A stretch of 64,000 nt of DNA from Apoda limacodes. Taxonomy: Eukaryota > Arthropoda > Insecta > Lepidoptera > Limacodidae. Position 1 is the first letter of the stretch; every line of letters begins with the position of its first letter. The notes beneath the pieces are model-generated. The model saw only the letters and a program-made list of their open reading frames with translations, did not search any database and was not told the origin of the DNA. Made by a program: the position numbers and the translations under genes. Of this stretch, positions 1-10,017 are shown in pieces. Location: the NCBI GenBank assembly GCA_946406115.1, contig OX291553.1, positions 439,001 to 503,000 of the forward strand, in the 5' to 3' direction.

Positions 1-225
1 GGATGAAACTTGGCACACATGTATGTAGGATAGGACCTGGAATCGGACATGGTTACTTTTTATTACGAAAAATTCAAAATTTCCTGCAGGAATAACTATA
101 ACCGAGCTTAAATGAACTATAGCTGTAGCTTGCTATAGCAAACTTCATTAGTATAATTAAAGAGTTCTACGGCGATAACCGAATTAAGGGCGGGCGGAGC
201 CGCTGGCAAAATCTAGTTTATAATA
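1..225 (+). repeat. Dispersed repeat with Helitron-like 3' end
   Basis: The stretch begins inside a repeat and ends in a GC-rich 'gcgggcggagccgc' block followed about 11 bases later by 'ctagtt'. A GC-rich near-palindrome followed by CTAG and T is the usual look of a Helitron 3' end. Similar ends occur near 43420 and 43655. No Rep/helicase coding sequence is present, so this would be a non-autonomous copy. The left end is outside the window. Confidence 0.35.
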
Positions 226-404
226 ATTAGTAGATTCTTATGTTTTAAATGTTTACTTTAAATGTTCAAAATGTGTCGACTATCAACTACCTACTGCGGT
301 TTTAGATAATCTCAATACTGACATTTAACTTTTTTTCCAGTGCAATTTATCCAGTTCTTGGGAGGCCTCTGAATAACCAGCTAGGCACTCGCGTAAATAA
401 CCTT

Positions 405-812
405 TTTAGGGTTCCGTACCTTGAAAGGAAAAACTGGAACCCTTATATTTTCTCAGGAAGGCGTGGAGGTATCAAGCTAAAATTTATATCAAATACTCAA
501 GTCTCCTGTTCCTTGGAGCTGTGAAAAAATCAAACTTCTGAACCAACGCAATCAAAAGATACAGCCGTTTATGCCGCAAATTTTCGAAACTCGCAAGGGA
601 ATCAAAACCTATAGAGTACTTCCCGTAAACTCAGAATCTTGAAATTTGGTACGAAGCAACGTCTTATAGTACAGATAAAGGAAAAATTGCCATAAATTTT
701 TAGTTACATCATAAAATAAAAATATTTTTAATAATATACAACATATAGTAAGTTTGCACGGAACCCTCGGTGCGCGAGCCAGACTCGCATTTGGCTGGTT
801 TCTTTTTAAAAA
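405..812 (+). repeat. Lepidopteran-type dispersed repeat
   Basis: The stretch opens with 'tagggttccgtacc' and closes with 'cggaaccctcggtgcgcgag' and 'gactcgcatttggctggttt'. The closing motif recurs in degraded form at 1401-1440, 1678-1715 and, reversed, at 8521-8565. Inside is 'agagtacttcccgtaaact', which has a relative at 44030-44060. From general knowledge these are abundant non-coding repeats of moths and butterflies. The parent element class is not certain. Confidence 0.4.
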
Positions 813-1089
813 GGATTCCTGATTTCTGCCTTATGAGGGTGATATAGGCCAGAAAGCTAATTTCAATAATACTAACGATGTGCATGTAAATGTACTAAAA
901 ATCATTACATAATGACATATACATTACTATGAGATGTTTTTGTTATACATTTCTTAAGTAATTTATGCCATAATGATGCCCTAATACTTTTAATTTTTTT
1001 GTATGGAATATAACGTATTTACCATTTTGTAGTTACCTTTTTATGACTTTTTGATACAACTTATAGTCAATGCACTAGATAAAAACCAA

Positions 1090-1244
1090 TTCTAATTATT
1101 TAATCGGTCCGTCTGTCACCAGACTGTATCTCAAGAACCGTGATAGACAGTTGAAAGTATTTCTGTTGCCGCTATAACAACAAATACTAAAAAAAGAATA
1201 AAATAAATATTGAAGAGGGCTCCTATACAACAAACGTGATCATA
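1090..1244 (+). repeat. Dispersed repeat, same group as the 8.5-kb copy
   Basis: It contains 'ccgtctgtcaccagactg', 'gttgccgctataacaaca' and 'gggctcctatacaacaaacg'. The last part matches, in reverse complement, the segment at about 8590-8640, so two copies of one family lie in opposite orientations in this window. No coding capacity is visible. It runs directly into the first 5S-derived module. Confidence 0.4.
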
Positions 1245-1336
1245 CAATTTACGAACACAAACAAAAACAAAAAGTGTGCCGCTAAGCAGTCACCCATCCA
1301 AGTACTGACCAAGCCCGACGTTGCTTAACTTGGAAT
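1245..1336 (-). repeat. 5S rRNA-derived module, copy A
   Basis: Read on the minus strand it gives AAGTTAAGCAACGTCGGGCT followed by TGGTCAGTACTTGGATGGGT and GACTGC. This is the 3' half of eukaryotic 5S rRNA, covering the internal pol III promoter boxes A and C. The 5' half of 5S is absent. The 3' side runs into 'ggcacactttttgtttttgt', a T-rich stretch like a pol III terminator or a SINE junction. It is a 5S-derived SINE (SINE3-like) or a dispersed 5S pseudogene, not a functional 5S gene. Confidence 0.6.
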
Positions 1337-1465
1337 ATTGTTATAGTGTACTTGGAATAGTGTATTGTTATTGTTTTGGAAAATTACGTAAAACCGTGGT
1401 ACGGAATCCTCGGTGCGCGAGTCAGACTTGCAATTGACCCAAGTTAATGTTACGCATGTAAATTT

Positions 1466-1560
1466 ACGTAATTTACGAACACAAACAAAACAAAAAGTGT
1501 GCCGCTAAGCGGTCACCCATCCAAGTACTGACCAAGCCCGAAGTTGCTTAACTTTGAATA
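1466..1560 (-). repeat. 5S rRNA-derived module, copy B
   Basis: The same antisense 5S 3'-half sequence as copy A, with a base change (cgaagttgctt for cgacgttgctt). It is preceded on the plus strand by 'tacgcatgtaaatttacgta' and the degraded 'ggtgcgcgagtcagacttgc' block. Copy C shares this whole upstream context, so the repeating unit is larger than the 5S part alone. Confidence 0.6.
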
Positions 1561-1742
1561 AAGTTGTCAACAAAACAATGTGTCATTTTACCGTCTAAAA
1601 TTATACCGTTACAGCGCCATCTAGCTCACATTAAGACAAACATTTGTTTGTGTTCGTAAATTATGTGAAACCGTGGTACGAAATCCACGGTGCGCTAGTC
1701 CGACAGGCAATTGACCGATGTTAATAATACGCATGTAAATTT

Positions 1743-1838
1743 ACGTAATTTACGAACACAAACAAAAACAAAAAGTGTGCCGCTAAGTGGTCACCCATCC
1801 AAGTACTGACCAAGCCCGACGTTGCTTAACTTTGAATA
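1743..1838 (-). repeat. 5S rRNA-derived module, copy C
   Basis: The third antisense copy of the 5S 3' half, ending 'gttgcttaactttgaata' as in copy B. The unit from about 1655, 'gtgaaaccgtggtacgaaat' onward, parallels that from about 1381 for copy B. Spacing between copies is about 220 and 277 bp. All three face the same way, which points to local duplication of a composite repeat rather than three independent insertions. Confidence 0.6.
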
Positions 1839-2039
1839 TCTTTTCAAACAACCAAATATGTTTAATGTTTCTCTTAATGGTAAGCTAGATAGCGCTGTAC
1901 TGGTAATTTTAAAATAGTAATCACTTGGGCCCGTCTCACACTTGGCTGGTTTTTATTATTTGTTTTAATACTTTAGAGTTCATAATATTTACTGCAAATC
2001 CGAAGTTTGTATGTATTATTGTTTTTACGATAGTGCAAA

Positions 2040-2264
2040 AACAACGAAAATGTGTTTTTTGTATGGGGACCCCCCTTAAATTTTACCTTTTTTAACTTTT
2101 TATTATTTGTTAGATAATCCACCATTATACAAGATATTCTGTGAAAAATTCAGGCGTCTATTTCAGTCTAAAAAATAGAGCCTTTTAATGGTCGGACAGA
2201 CAGACAGCGCAGGCTTAGTAATAGGGCTCCATTGGGACCGTCTGGGTACGGAACCCTAAAAACG
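2040..2264 (+). repeat. Lepidopteran-type dispersed repeat, 3' part
   Basis: It contains 'gtatggggacc', a stretch of 'gacagacagac', then 'cttagtaatagggctcc' and ends 'gggtacggaaccctaaaaa'. This is the same 'tacggaaccct' repeat group as at 405-812. No open frame of interest is present. Confidence 0.4.
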
Positions 2265-2667
2265 GCCATTTTCTGCACCTTAAAGCTGAAGTCTCGCTGT
2301 ATTGGCCATTAAATTTAAGTCTTAAAAGTGTTACTTTCAGATAGTTTTTAACAATTACTATAAAAAATTTGAAATTATTTCCTTTTTATTTCATCACAGA
2401 ACATTTTTTATCGCACATTTTATTAGTCAGCAACGCACTAATTGTCCTCGTGGTTTTAAAAATAGTTATTTGACAAGGATATCCCCTATTATCGTCAATA
2501 GAAGTTACACTGTACCTATATGAATTTATTTTGATTGGTAGTTAATCAGTTCGAAAAGTCAAAACGTAAGACTAGGCCTGGTCCCAATCGGTATAATCAG
2601 ATTCAAAAATGTTCTGTGTTTGTTTATGGGTATAATTTACTAGTAAGTGTCATTTTTATCTTTACAG

Positions 2668-2813
2668 AGGCTGAGACTCCGTATAGTAGATTGATACATG
2701 AATGCATAAGGAAAAAGAGAGAATTGACATTGGATTGGGTAAGCAGGGCAATAGGTAAATGGGCAAACGGGATGAAAAGGACGCATAAAATAGTAAAAGA
2801 CCACAGTAGCTAA
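2668..2813 (+). CDS. Candidate terminal exon of an unrecognised gene
   Basis: A pyrimidine-rich tract followed by 'ctttacag' at 2667 looks like a 3' splice site. The open frame after it runs 48 codons to TAA at 2811-2813. It is basic, with TPYSRLIHECIRKKRE, WVSRAIGKWANG and MKRTHKIVKD. Several AATAAA-like signals follow (first near 2924). I do not recognise the sequence. The larger open frame beginning at 2535 would read through the putative acceptor. It could be a last exon of a host gene, a transposon piece, or chance. Confidence 0.2.
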
Positions 2814-4680
2814 TCCGGCAATGACCCTCGCACATGGATCTATATAAATGTTATGAATGAATTGTCGTCACTATTGCAATAGAAACAACAACACCAAGCA
2901 ATAGAACTACAGAACCTTTACAAACAATAAATGCAAATGTCAGGCTACCAGAAGAAAAAGAACAATGAATGAAGCGCTTTGCCAATTTAAATTAGTGGAA
3001 GAGTATAGAGAATAACGCCATAAAGATTTTTCTAACTTCAGCATTGACAACAATTGATTGACACTATGTCTTGTGGACACTTCTTGTAGATAAAATTATA
3101 AATTAACCAGAATATATTGTTATTATTATTTAGTTTTTTTGTTTTTGGTTTTTCTTCACAAGGTTGTTCATTGATTTTATTGTTAATAGCAGTATTGATG
3201 GTTACATGTGTTTTAGTAATATAAGTATGTATCTAAGTAAGCTTTTGATTTTTTAACCATATATAAAGTATGTATGAAAATAAGCTTTTGATCGTTTAAA
3301 CAGTATGATTAATTTATATATTTAAATATAGATTTGGACTATTAAAAAACAAAAAAAAAAATAGTGAAATCTAAAATAGCAAAATGGAGTGTTAATCTTT
3401 AGTTTGATGGTGATGTCATTGATTCAGTGCACTCATTGAAATGCAATTACAAAACATAAGTAACAGGTGTAAGTTTAAATATTTGAGTAATTATTTTGCA
3501 CTACTATAATGATTCTAATTGTAATCTGGTTAATATTATAGACATGAAAGTCAGTTAATTTTTTGTTTTATTCCTTAATACTCCCTATTCTGTAAAAATC
3601 TTTTAATTGAAATTTGGCTAATGTAGATGGGTATCAATTCTTCTTATTTTAGTGGTTTACTCCTGCAATCTATTCCGGGATCATGAAATATGCAGTTTGC
3701 ATAAAAACAGGAATTGTGTAACAAAACCTAAAGGATGATTCTATGATTGCCAACCAATTGAATTGGGTGGCATTCCATCAATGCATATTTTTAAACCACA
3801 GTAGTATTCAGTGATGGAATTTGGCAGTTTAATTTTTATTAAACACTAGCTTTTGCTCGTGGTTTCACCAATCCTAAATTCAGTGATCAATGTAGGATTA
3901 GTTGGATGAGCTAAATTGTTTCTGAATATTATATTAAGTAGCATATTTCTGTTAGTCAGATGTCACTGTCAAAAATGGTTAATAATGTCTGTATATTTCA
4001 ATTACCATGACACAGTTTCAGTTTGGTTATCATGCAGAACGAAAATTAAAGGAGTAGGTACCCCCCTTTTACACAGATGACCGTAGGACAGGAAGTGATG
4101 ATAAAGTAAAACAATAATTATTTCAATAATGTAAACACTATTTATAGTACATATTTTTACAAATTTCAATATACTAGGCAATATTCACAGGATAGTTAAG
4201 ATATCATATAATAATAATATATAAGACTAACTACAAAGGAGTTAAAGTCTTTAACAGGTAAATTTTACATCTTTAAATAAGGAGATCAACAGCATTGAAG
4301 GTTACCAGCGGATCGATTCCGTTAAAGATTGCTTACCTTTTTTGAAAGAAATAAGATATACAATGCGGTTTCGCGACAATCGATGTATTTCATACGTTAT
4401 TTCAAATGTGCAATGTATATCTTATTTCTATGGATTTCAAACGAGAATTGTTAGCTATCATTTTACAGAAGCGAGCCGCTGGACTGAGTTTGAAATTTTC
4501 GTGTTACAACCCAACGGTGCAGCTTGTGCAAACCCAAGAGTATTCAAATGTAGACAGTGTTAGAACTGTCATATAAATATCAATCATCATTCATTCATCA
4601 TTTTGTCATTTGTGAATAAACCCTTAAACCAGCATAAACCCTTCGAGGTTTTGATGGTGTTGATGAAGCATTTAATGTTG
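2814..4680. other. AT-rich stretch with no recognised feature
   Basis: Only short chance open frames occur here. The sequence is AT-rich, with an A-run at 3348-3361 and no repeat family I can name. It could be the 3' untranslated region and flank of the candidate exon or decayed transposon sequence. Confidence 0.5.
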
Positions 4681-5345
4681 CCTCTGGCTACCCTAGAATT
4701 ATTGGAGTTATAGATGTAACTTTGGTATAAAGGCAGCCCATCAAGAAATCCAGTGTACAATATAGATAGGGTCTGACAAATTAAAACTGAAGGCATTACT
4801 GTAGGACTTGTTTAATGTTCTGGCCTTGAAGTTGGATAGACATTGTAGCTCTATTACACAAACACTTCCAGCACTTGATGTACTAATTTTCAATGAGACA
4901 CCACTGGAATGACTGCAACACTTGCAAATCTTGATAGAATCAAACACTTTTTGTACTTGATAATTGCTATGCGGAGAGGAAAATTATACTTTTCTATTTT
5001 CTAGTATTTCAAAAATTGTTTCTGGCTTTCCTAGAATTATTGGAGCTATAGATGTAACTTTGGTATGAAAGCAGCCCATCAAGAAATCCAGTGTTCAATT
5101 TAGATAGGGTCTGACTAATTAAAACTGAAGGCACTACTGTAGGATATATTCAATGTTCTGGCCTTGAAGTTGGATAGCCATTGTAGCTCTATTACACAAA
5201 CACTTTCAACACTTTGATGTTCCAATAGTCAATGTGATACTGCTGGAGAGACTGCAACACTAGCGAATCTTGATAGAATCAAACGCATTTTTGTAGTCGA
5301 CAAATTGCTACGTGGAGAGGCCAATTATACTCTTCTAGTATATGT
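4681..5345 (+). repeat. Tandem duplication of about 310-340 bp
   Basis: Two adjacent copies begin at about 4683 ('tctggctaccctagaattat') and about 5022 ('tctggctttcctagaattat'). They stay alignable to 'gaggaaaattatacttttct' and 'gaggccaattatactcttct' respectively. Many substitutions and small indels separate them, so the duplication is old. Both carry the possible transposase relic described separately. Confidence 0.7.
5020..5345 (+). pseudogene. Possible PIF/Harbinger transposase relic
   Basis: In frame on the plus strand the start of the copy reads GFPRIIGAIDVT, close to the F-P-x-x-x-G-x-I-D-x-T block around the first catalytic aspartate of Harbinger (DDE) transposases. About 100 bp further an interrupted W-P-x-S-W-I-D resembles the family's WPGS-x-x-D block. 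Stops break the frame repeatedly. The upstream tandem copy shows the same start (YPRIIGVIDVT). Harbinger transposase cuts and pastes DNA in the nucleus, but this one is dead. The call rests on two short motifs and is tentative. Confidence 0.33.
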
Positions 5346-5744
5346 ATTTGTTCTATAGTACTAAAGCCTAATACCGATTTGGATTTGGAGGTTAAATTCA
5401 AAGTCTGTGCTTTATGTAAAATTCAACAAACTGCAGTAAACCAATATGACTATGCCTTCTTTCTTTCTTTTCTTAATAAATGGCAGTCACACTACTTTAA
5501 AGTATATTAAGAATATTAACATTTGCCTTATTTTTGTGTCTCCGTTTTAAACAAAACAGTTTTTTTTTTAATGACAGTGACAGCAGTTGTCAAATGTATT
5601 GTTTGCATCTTATGCAATCACGAACGAATGAACAATTGTCAATTGCGAGCAATCATTGCTAGCCATCAAAGCTCCGTGGACACTTCATTGCCAAATTTGC
5701 GTTATTTGCGAGAAATTGCAAGCTAGGAAAAAACGCCCTTAAAA
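5346..5744. other. No recognised feature
   Basis: An AT-rich segment with one chance open frame (5523-5726) that matches nothing I know. It ends where the dispersed repeat at 5745 begins. Confidence 0.5.
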
Positions 5745-5825
5745 GTCAACAACGCTGTATCGTGGCCGTGGGCTGAAAAACTTTACATTATCTTTGCCAA
5801 TTATCGAAAATCGCTTGTCTTTATT
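5745..5825 (+). repeat. Dispersed repeat, 'ttatcgaaaatcgct' family, copy 1
   Basis: It contains 'acgctgtatc', then 'ttgccaattatcgaaaatcg'. The same order of motifs appears on the minus strand at 13915-14115, with an upstream portion of that family also at 11285-11425. Three copies in one window mark it as an abundant repeat. The parent element is not recognised. Confidence 0.5.
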
Positions 5826-5978
5826 TTTGTTTATAGGTACTATGTTATGGGTGTTTTTTTATTTAAGTCTAATATGCTAGTTTCACTTGTATTTTCATTC
5901 AACTTCCTCAATGCTGGTTTTAAAATTAAGAATATAAGTATTTATTGTATTGAATATTGAAATATTTTTATGAAAATA

Positions 5979-6431
5979 TTAGGTACCAGAGTTGCCACTC
6001 GTCCTGATTTTGCCGGGACAGTTCCGATTTCGAAGACATTGTCCCGCGTCCCGACGGCCTACCGACTTTGTCCCGATTTTTGACAATATGCTATAGGCTC
6101 AATCAATTCATTCACGGGTACTTAACCTAGTCACGCGCCACCGCGCCATCTACCGCGCGCCGCATGTACCGCTTTCGTCTTCGCCTCCTCCCGCGCGCGC
6201 AGCCTATTAAGTATTCTGTGGCGCAGCACAAATATGTGCCACACACACACATACATAATAATTGTGTTTTGCGGCGAGTTCCTTTCATCGTTGAGTTGAG
6301 TGAAAAAAATTACATTCGTTAAGTTCAAAGTATACGTGCTTTTAAAAACATTATGTAAGTATCTCTCTCTCTGATGGATGCCCGATCGTCCCTATTTTTT
6401 TTCCCCTAAAGGTGGCAACCCTGTTAGGTAC
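5979..6431. mobile_element. Non-autonomous hAT element (MITE) with 8-bp target duplication
   Basis: The element runs 5987-6423 (437 bp). Its ends are inverted: CAGAGTTGCCACTC at the left and, read inward from the right, CAGGGTTGCCACCT. It is flanked by a perfect 8-bp direct repeat TTAGGTAC (5979-5986 and 6424-6431). An 8-bp duplication with CAG-type termini is diagnostic of the hAT superfamily. The interior holds 'gtcccg' motifs, a CA microsatellite (6241-6250) and a CT run (6362-6371), and no transposase frame. It would have been moved by a transposase encoded elsewhere. Confidence 0.8.
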
Positions 6432-7362
6432 TTACTTAAAAATAACTTTCTAGCTTTAAATTTAGTAACGAAAATCTGGCTATACATTTATTATGAATCT
6501 GTTAAATATGAAATCAGACTAATACATAGAACACAAAGGAGAACGAAAGTCTGGATACCACTTCAAACTTTTTAAATACCACCATACGATAGTCAAAATT
6601 TGGATAAGTTTTTAGTTAATAATCAGTGTATATTTTAGCGCTTTATTCATATTTCTTAAAGTTGGGAGAAGAAAATGTTTAGTTTCATAAAATCTCAGTA
6701 TTTTGTAGAAATAGCACTAGCCTTGGGTAACTCCGGACATATTAACCATGGGCTAAGTAACTCCGGACAAAGATTGGGTATGTCTCATATCATTCCGTTT
6801 AAAGATATATATCCGCTTTGCATATCCATAACCGCTTAATATATCCGCGGAAATATGCAATTTTCTAGCACACGGCGGTCAAACGAATCCTCGCATCGAT
6901 TTTGTACCTTTCAATTCAATCACGAGTGCACAAATCGTTAGTGTATCCCTCGTTTGTTATAGATTTTAAGTTTAATTAACTTTAGTTTGCTTAAGTGCTT
7001 TAAAGCGTATTGCACGGAAATTTATATCCTAATGCATATTCATTGGGTTTAGCAGGCGTGATTTTAAAAAGCGCTGAGTTCGATTATTTATAAGCAAGAC
7101 ACGGCAACGTTACTATTTCGCTTTCAATGTAAGCTCTCTCTCTCACTTTCAGTGATATGGAACGTAAATCAAAAGGATAGATAAAAATTATCTACGGTGT
7201 TACCAGTCCGACAAAAGAAATAGCTTATCGATTATATTAAATAATCGATATTCCAAGGTATGTTAGAAGAAAATGTTCCTTGTCATAAAAATAATCTGAG
7301 TTTTTAATTAGTTATAAGCTTTCTTGCACCCCCATTTTGGAGGCACTGGTCGACCTTAGGTT
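6432..7362. other. No gene; short internal repeats only
   Basis: The only structure seen is a near-direct repeat 'gggtaactccggaca' / 'taagtaactccggaca' at 6725-6772 and a palindrome around 'aataatcgatatt' (about 7240). There is no open frame of note. Confidence 0.5.
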
Positions 7363-7475
7363 TTCTTTTTTATACCATTAAGGTGTCAAACAAGCTTGTG
7401 GTTCACCTGATAGTAAGCAGTCACTGCAGCCTATGGACGCTTGCAACTCCTGGGGCATTACTCGCGCTAGGTGAG
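7363..7475 (-). repeat. 3' tail of a jockey-type LINE
   Basis: Read on the minus strand this matches the 3' untranslated end of the LINE copy at 27760-27892, including 'agcgtccataggctgcagtg' and 'ttgacaccttaatggtataa', ending at a T-rich stretch that was the A-tail. It is a severely 5'-truncated insertion, the usual fate of LINE copies. Confidence 0.6.
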
Positions 7476-7845
7476 GTGCAATTCAGGCTATACTCCATCA
7501 CGCGGGCCCAGTGGTTGTGGATTTCACATAAAGTTTTCTGAATGCAAGTTTCCTTTCGATCTTATCTTTGAACGACAGAAACTCTATGGTTTCTTTTGTT
7601 TGTAATACAGAAACGAAACGTATTGTAACTATGTCTCTTAATTAGCACTAGTCCCGCACTGAATCCTCCAAACCCGCCTCATACGGCCACATTTTTGGGG
7701 CACGGCCTATCCTCACTAAGGGTGATTTGGGCTATAGTCCATCATGCAGGCCTAGTGCGGATTTTGGACTTTACATAAGTTTTTTTTTGACGTGTGCAGA
7801 TTTCTTCACGATGTTTGAACCTCTGCCCCTCAAAATGCAGGGTAT
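7476..7845 (-). repeat. Two related copies of a dispersed repeat
   Basis: The motif 'ggctatactccatcacgcgg' (about 7487) and 'ggctatagtccatcatgcag' (about 7730) each lead through 'gtggattt…acataa' or 'gcggattt…acataag' to a run of T and then 'gcagattt' or similar. They look like two diverged copies of one short repeat in the same orientation. No coding content is present. The ~460 bases after it (7846-8304) show nothing recognisable. Confidence 0.4.
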
Positions 7846-8307
7846 AATCGTAAACCACCAACGATCTTAAACAACGTCTGAGACTACAAAAATAAATTTC
7901 CATCGTTTTGATAATCCAAAATAGCGAAAACGCGTTCACAAATTAATTATTTAATATAACAGGTTCTAATTGAAAGAAAAATACTTTAGTGGAATGGTTA
8001 TGTATGTGTATTTTATTTTTAATTATTTTTTTTACAAAAAGTCGATTATAGTAATCGATAATTTGTGTGTTGTATGTGGCAACACATATTATTGCTGTCA
8101 TTTAACCGATGCAAAAACCGCTAAATTGTATTGTTTATTGAAGCAACATATCGGAATCCACGTAACATATCGGAAATAAGAATCCCAGAAGATCATACAC
8201 TATTAATAACAAACAATTGGAAGCTGTTTAGTGCCAGAAAGATTTAGGTGTTTATAACACCCATATCCACAAATTATATAGTATTATGTACATCATATCC
8301 GCATATA

Positions 8308-8425
8308 GGGTTGCCAGGCGTCCGGATAACGCCGGACATAGTTAGGCTGTTAGGCCTTTTGGTTGCGTGTACGGTGTTAGACGGTGTCCGGCCTGTCCCG
8401 CTTTTGTTAGGCTTTCTAAATTTGA
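8308..8425 (+). mobile_element. hAT-like element, one end only
   Basis: It starts 'tagggttgccaggcgtccgg' and carries alternating 'gtccgg' and 'ccggac' blocks. The 'agggttgcca' terminus resembles the right end of the 5987-6423 hAT element read inward. I could not find the opposite end or a target duplication, so this may be a truncated copy. Confidence 0.35.
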
Positions 8426-8520
8426 AAATATTGTTTTATATTTGTCATGTAATGGTTTACGCTCCTCACCTACTTACTGCTAACTACTATTGCAATTATT
8501 GTAATGGATATTGAATCGAC

Positions 8521-8668
8521 CAACTGCGAGTCGGACTCGCAAACGAAGGGTTCCGTACCGTACATTATCTATAAAAACGGCAAAAAAATCGCGTTTGTTG
8601 TATTTGAGCCTCCCTTGAATATTTGTTTTATTTTAATTTAATTATTTATTTTTAAAGTGATAAAAGTG
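8521..8668 (-). repeat. Lepidopteran-type dispersed repeat, reversed
   Basis: It opens with 'actgcgagtcggactcgcaa' and 'agggttccgtaccgta', the reverse complement of the tail seen at 757-800, and then continues into the reverse complement of 1196-1238. It is a copy of the repeat group at the left end of the window in the opposite orientation. Confidence 0.5.
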
Positions 8669-8946
8669 TTACTTTAGTTCCTGATTTCGTAAGAAAAACT
8701 TGTACATCGCCAAGGTCACACTTATCTTCGTGCCGAAGTGTTCATCAAATTTCTTCAGTATGCATTTAATGTCGTCTTCACTTTCATCTTTGTTATAACT
8801 GAATGTTGAGCAAATTTCATATCCCGCCGCACTCCGGATGCCTTTAAAAATACATTGAACTGCTTCCGCCATTTTCTCCACGCCTCGGCCCGAGCAGTCC
8901 GACCTCCTTCAATAATTAATTCCGCGGGAGGACGAGCGTGTTCCAT
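8669..8946 (-). pseudogene. Ty3/gypsy gag N-terminus, frameshifted
   Basis: On the minus strand ATG at 8946 opens a frame reading EAWRKWRKQFNVFLKASGV. The overlapping frame continues with ILKKFDEHFGTKISVT and YKFFLRNQELK. Together they follow the capsid region of gypsy-type gag, where a W-x2-W-x2-QF block leads to a FDE-x-F block and then RNQ. The two parts lie in different frames, so one indel separates them. The sequence stops just after RNQ, about 90 codons into a protein that normally has several hundred. No protease or polymerase follows, so this is an isolated truncated relic. Confidence 0.6.
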
Positions 8947-9377
8947 TTCTTATAAAGAGATAAGACAACAAATCACTTATATACACTCTGAAAGCACGAT
9001 CTTACTGTGCCAACCGTAAACCGTTATCGTAAATCATTAATCTATTTTTTAATAAGCACCGCTCAGAGAGTGGTAAAACACCCGAAAACCTGGCCAAAAA
9101 TATTTAAGACTTTTTCCTTTATCAGATGGGTGTCCCATGACGAGAAATGATATTTTTTATAAAAAATATATATTTTGAATGATATTGGGTGAAGGAGAAA
9201 AATAAAATAAATAATATATGAGGAAAAAAATTATTGCAGTAAAATATAGTAAAGTTATACTAATACTAATAAATAAGATATAAAAATCAAATAAAAACTA
9301 AAAATGTAAGTACAAAATAAAATTATTCATCATCTTCTGGTATAAAGAGAGCTGCTGCTTCGTTAGAGAAAGCCTGT
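8947..9377. other. No recognised feature
   Basis: An AT-rich spacer between two minus-strand transposon relics. Short A/T runs and no open frame. Confidence 0.5.
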
Positions 9378-10017
9378 TTATTTGATTTTTCTTGCCTCTA
9401 GTTGTTCGAGAACTGTTTCCAAATATTTGCAGAGCCGCGAAGATGTGTGATCGAGCAGATCATGTAGTATCACCTCTGCAACCGTTTCATTCATCTTTTT
9501 CGGTGGATAACAATTCTGTTTTGCCCTCTGGATAAACGTATAACAAGGGTATACGTCTTTATTCGCCTGGTGTATCACCTCATATTGACTTAAGGTCATA
9601 TCGGCTTCCACGAAAATCGTTAGGGCATCTTCTGGCGTATGCTTTTTGGTAGTAGTAGTTTTACTGCCGATAGCAACTGCCTTGCGGAACTTAGTTGCTC
9701 GGGTAGGGCTTTTGTCAGTTCTGGAATCACGAAAGCATCATAAATTTTACATGCAGCTCTATAACTCATCTGTGCCGCATAAGTAAGTTCCTCCACAGAG
9801 ACATTTGTCTAATTTCCAATGTTTTACGACGCTTTAACCGATCACTTAATTCACCGAATGCTTTAGTTGGACGACCCTTGTAACATCCTGGAATCGGCTA
9901 GGCAGGTAGAGTGACGTCTTCGTTAAGCCATTCCTCGTTTTTTGCCAGGAAACGTGACTCAGTTCTATTGCTTGCTAACCACTTCCGTTTATATACTGCT
10001 TTAAACGACTTAATCAT
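9378..10017 (-). pseudogene. Decayed transposon-type gene of unknown family
   Basis: ATG on the minus strand at 10017 begins MIKSFKAVYKRKWLASN, then FLAKNEEWLNEDVTLP. After a stop and shift, YKGRPTKAFGELSDRLKRRK follows, then after another shift VEELTYAAQMSYRAACKIYD. The last part (9378-9611) is a clean frame with LSQYEVIHQANKDVYP, a YP-rich C-Y-P-P-K motif and ILHDLLDHTSSRLCKYLE. The pieces are collinear and span about 210 codons, with at least one stop and two or three frameshifts. The pattern resembles uncharacterised arthropod proteins that I associate with transposons; I cannot name the family or its function. Cytosolic or nuclear placement is unknown. Confidence 0.5.

Noticed and set aside
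1245..1838. Functional 5S rRNA genes
   Set aside because: Only the 3' half of 5S is present, with substitutions and no 5' half.
6131..6328. A 65-codon minus-strand frame
   Set aside because: It lies wholly inside the non-autonomous hAT element and spans a CA repeat.
7235..7262. Palindrome around aataatcgatatt as an operator
   Set aside because: Short AT-rich palindromes are frequent by chance here, and nothing suggests regulation.
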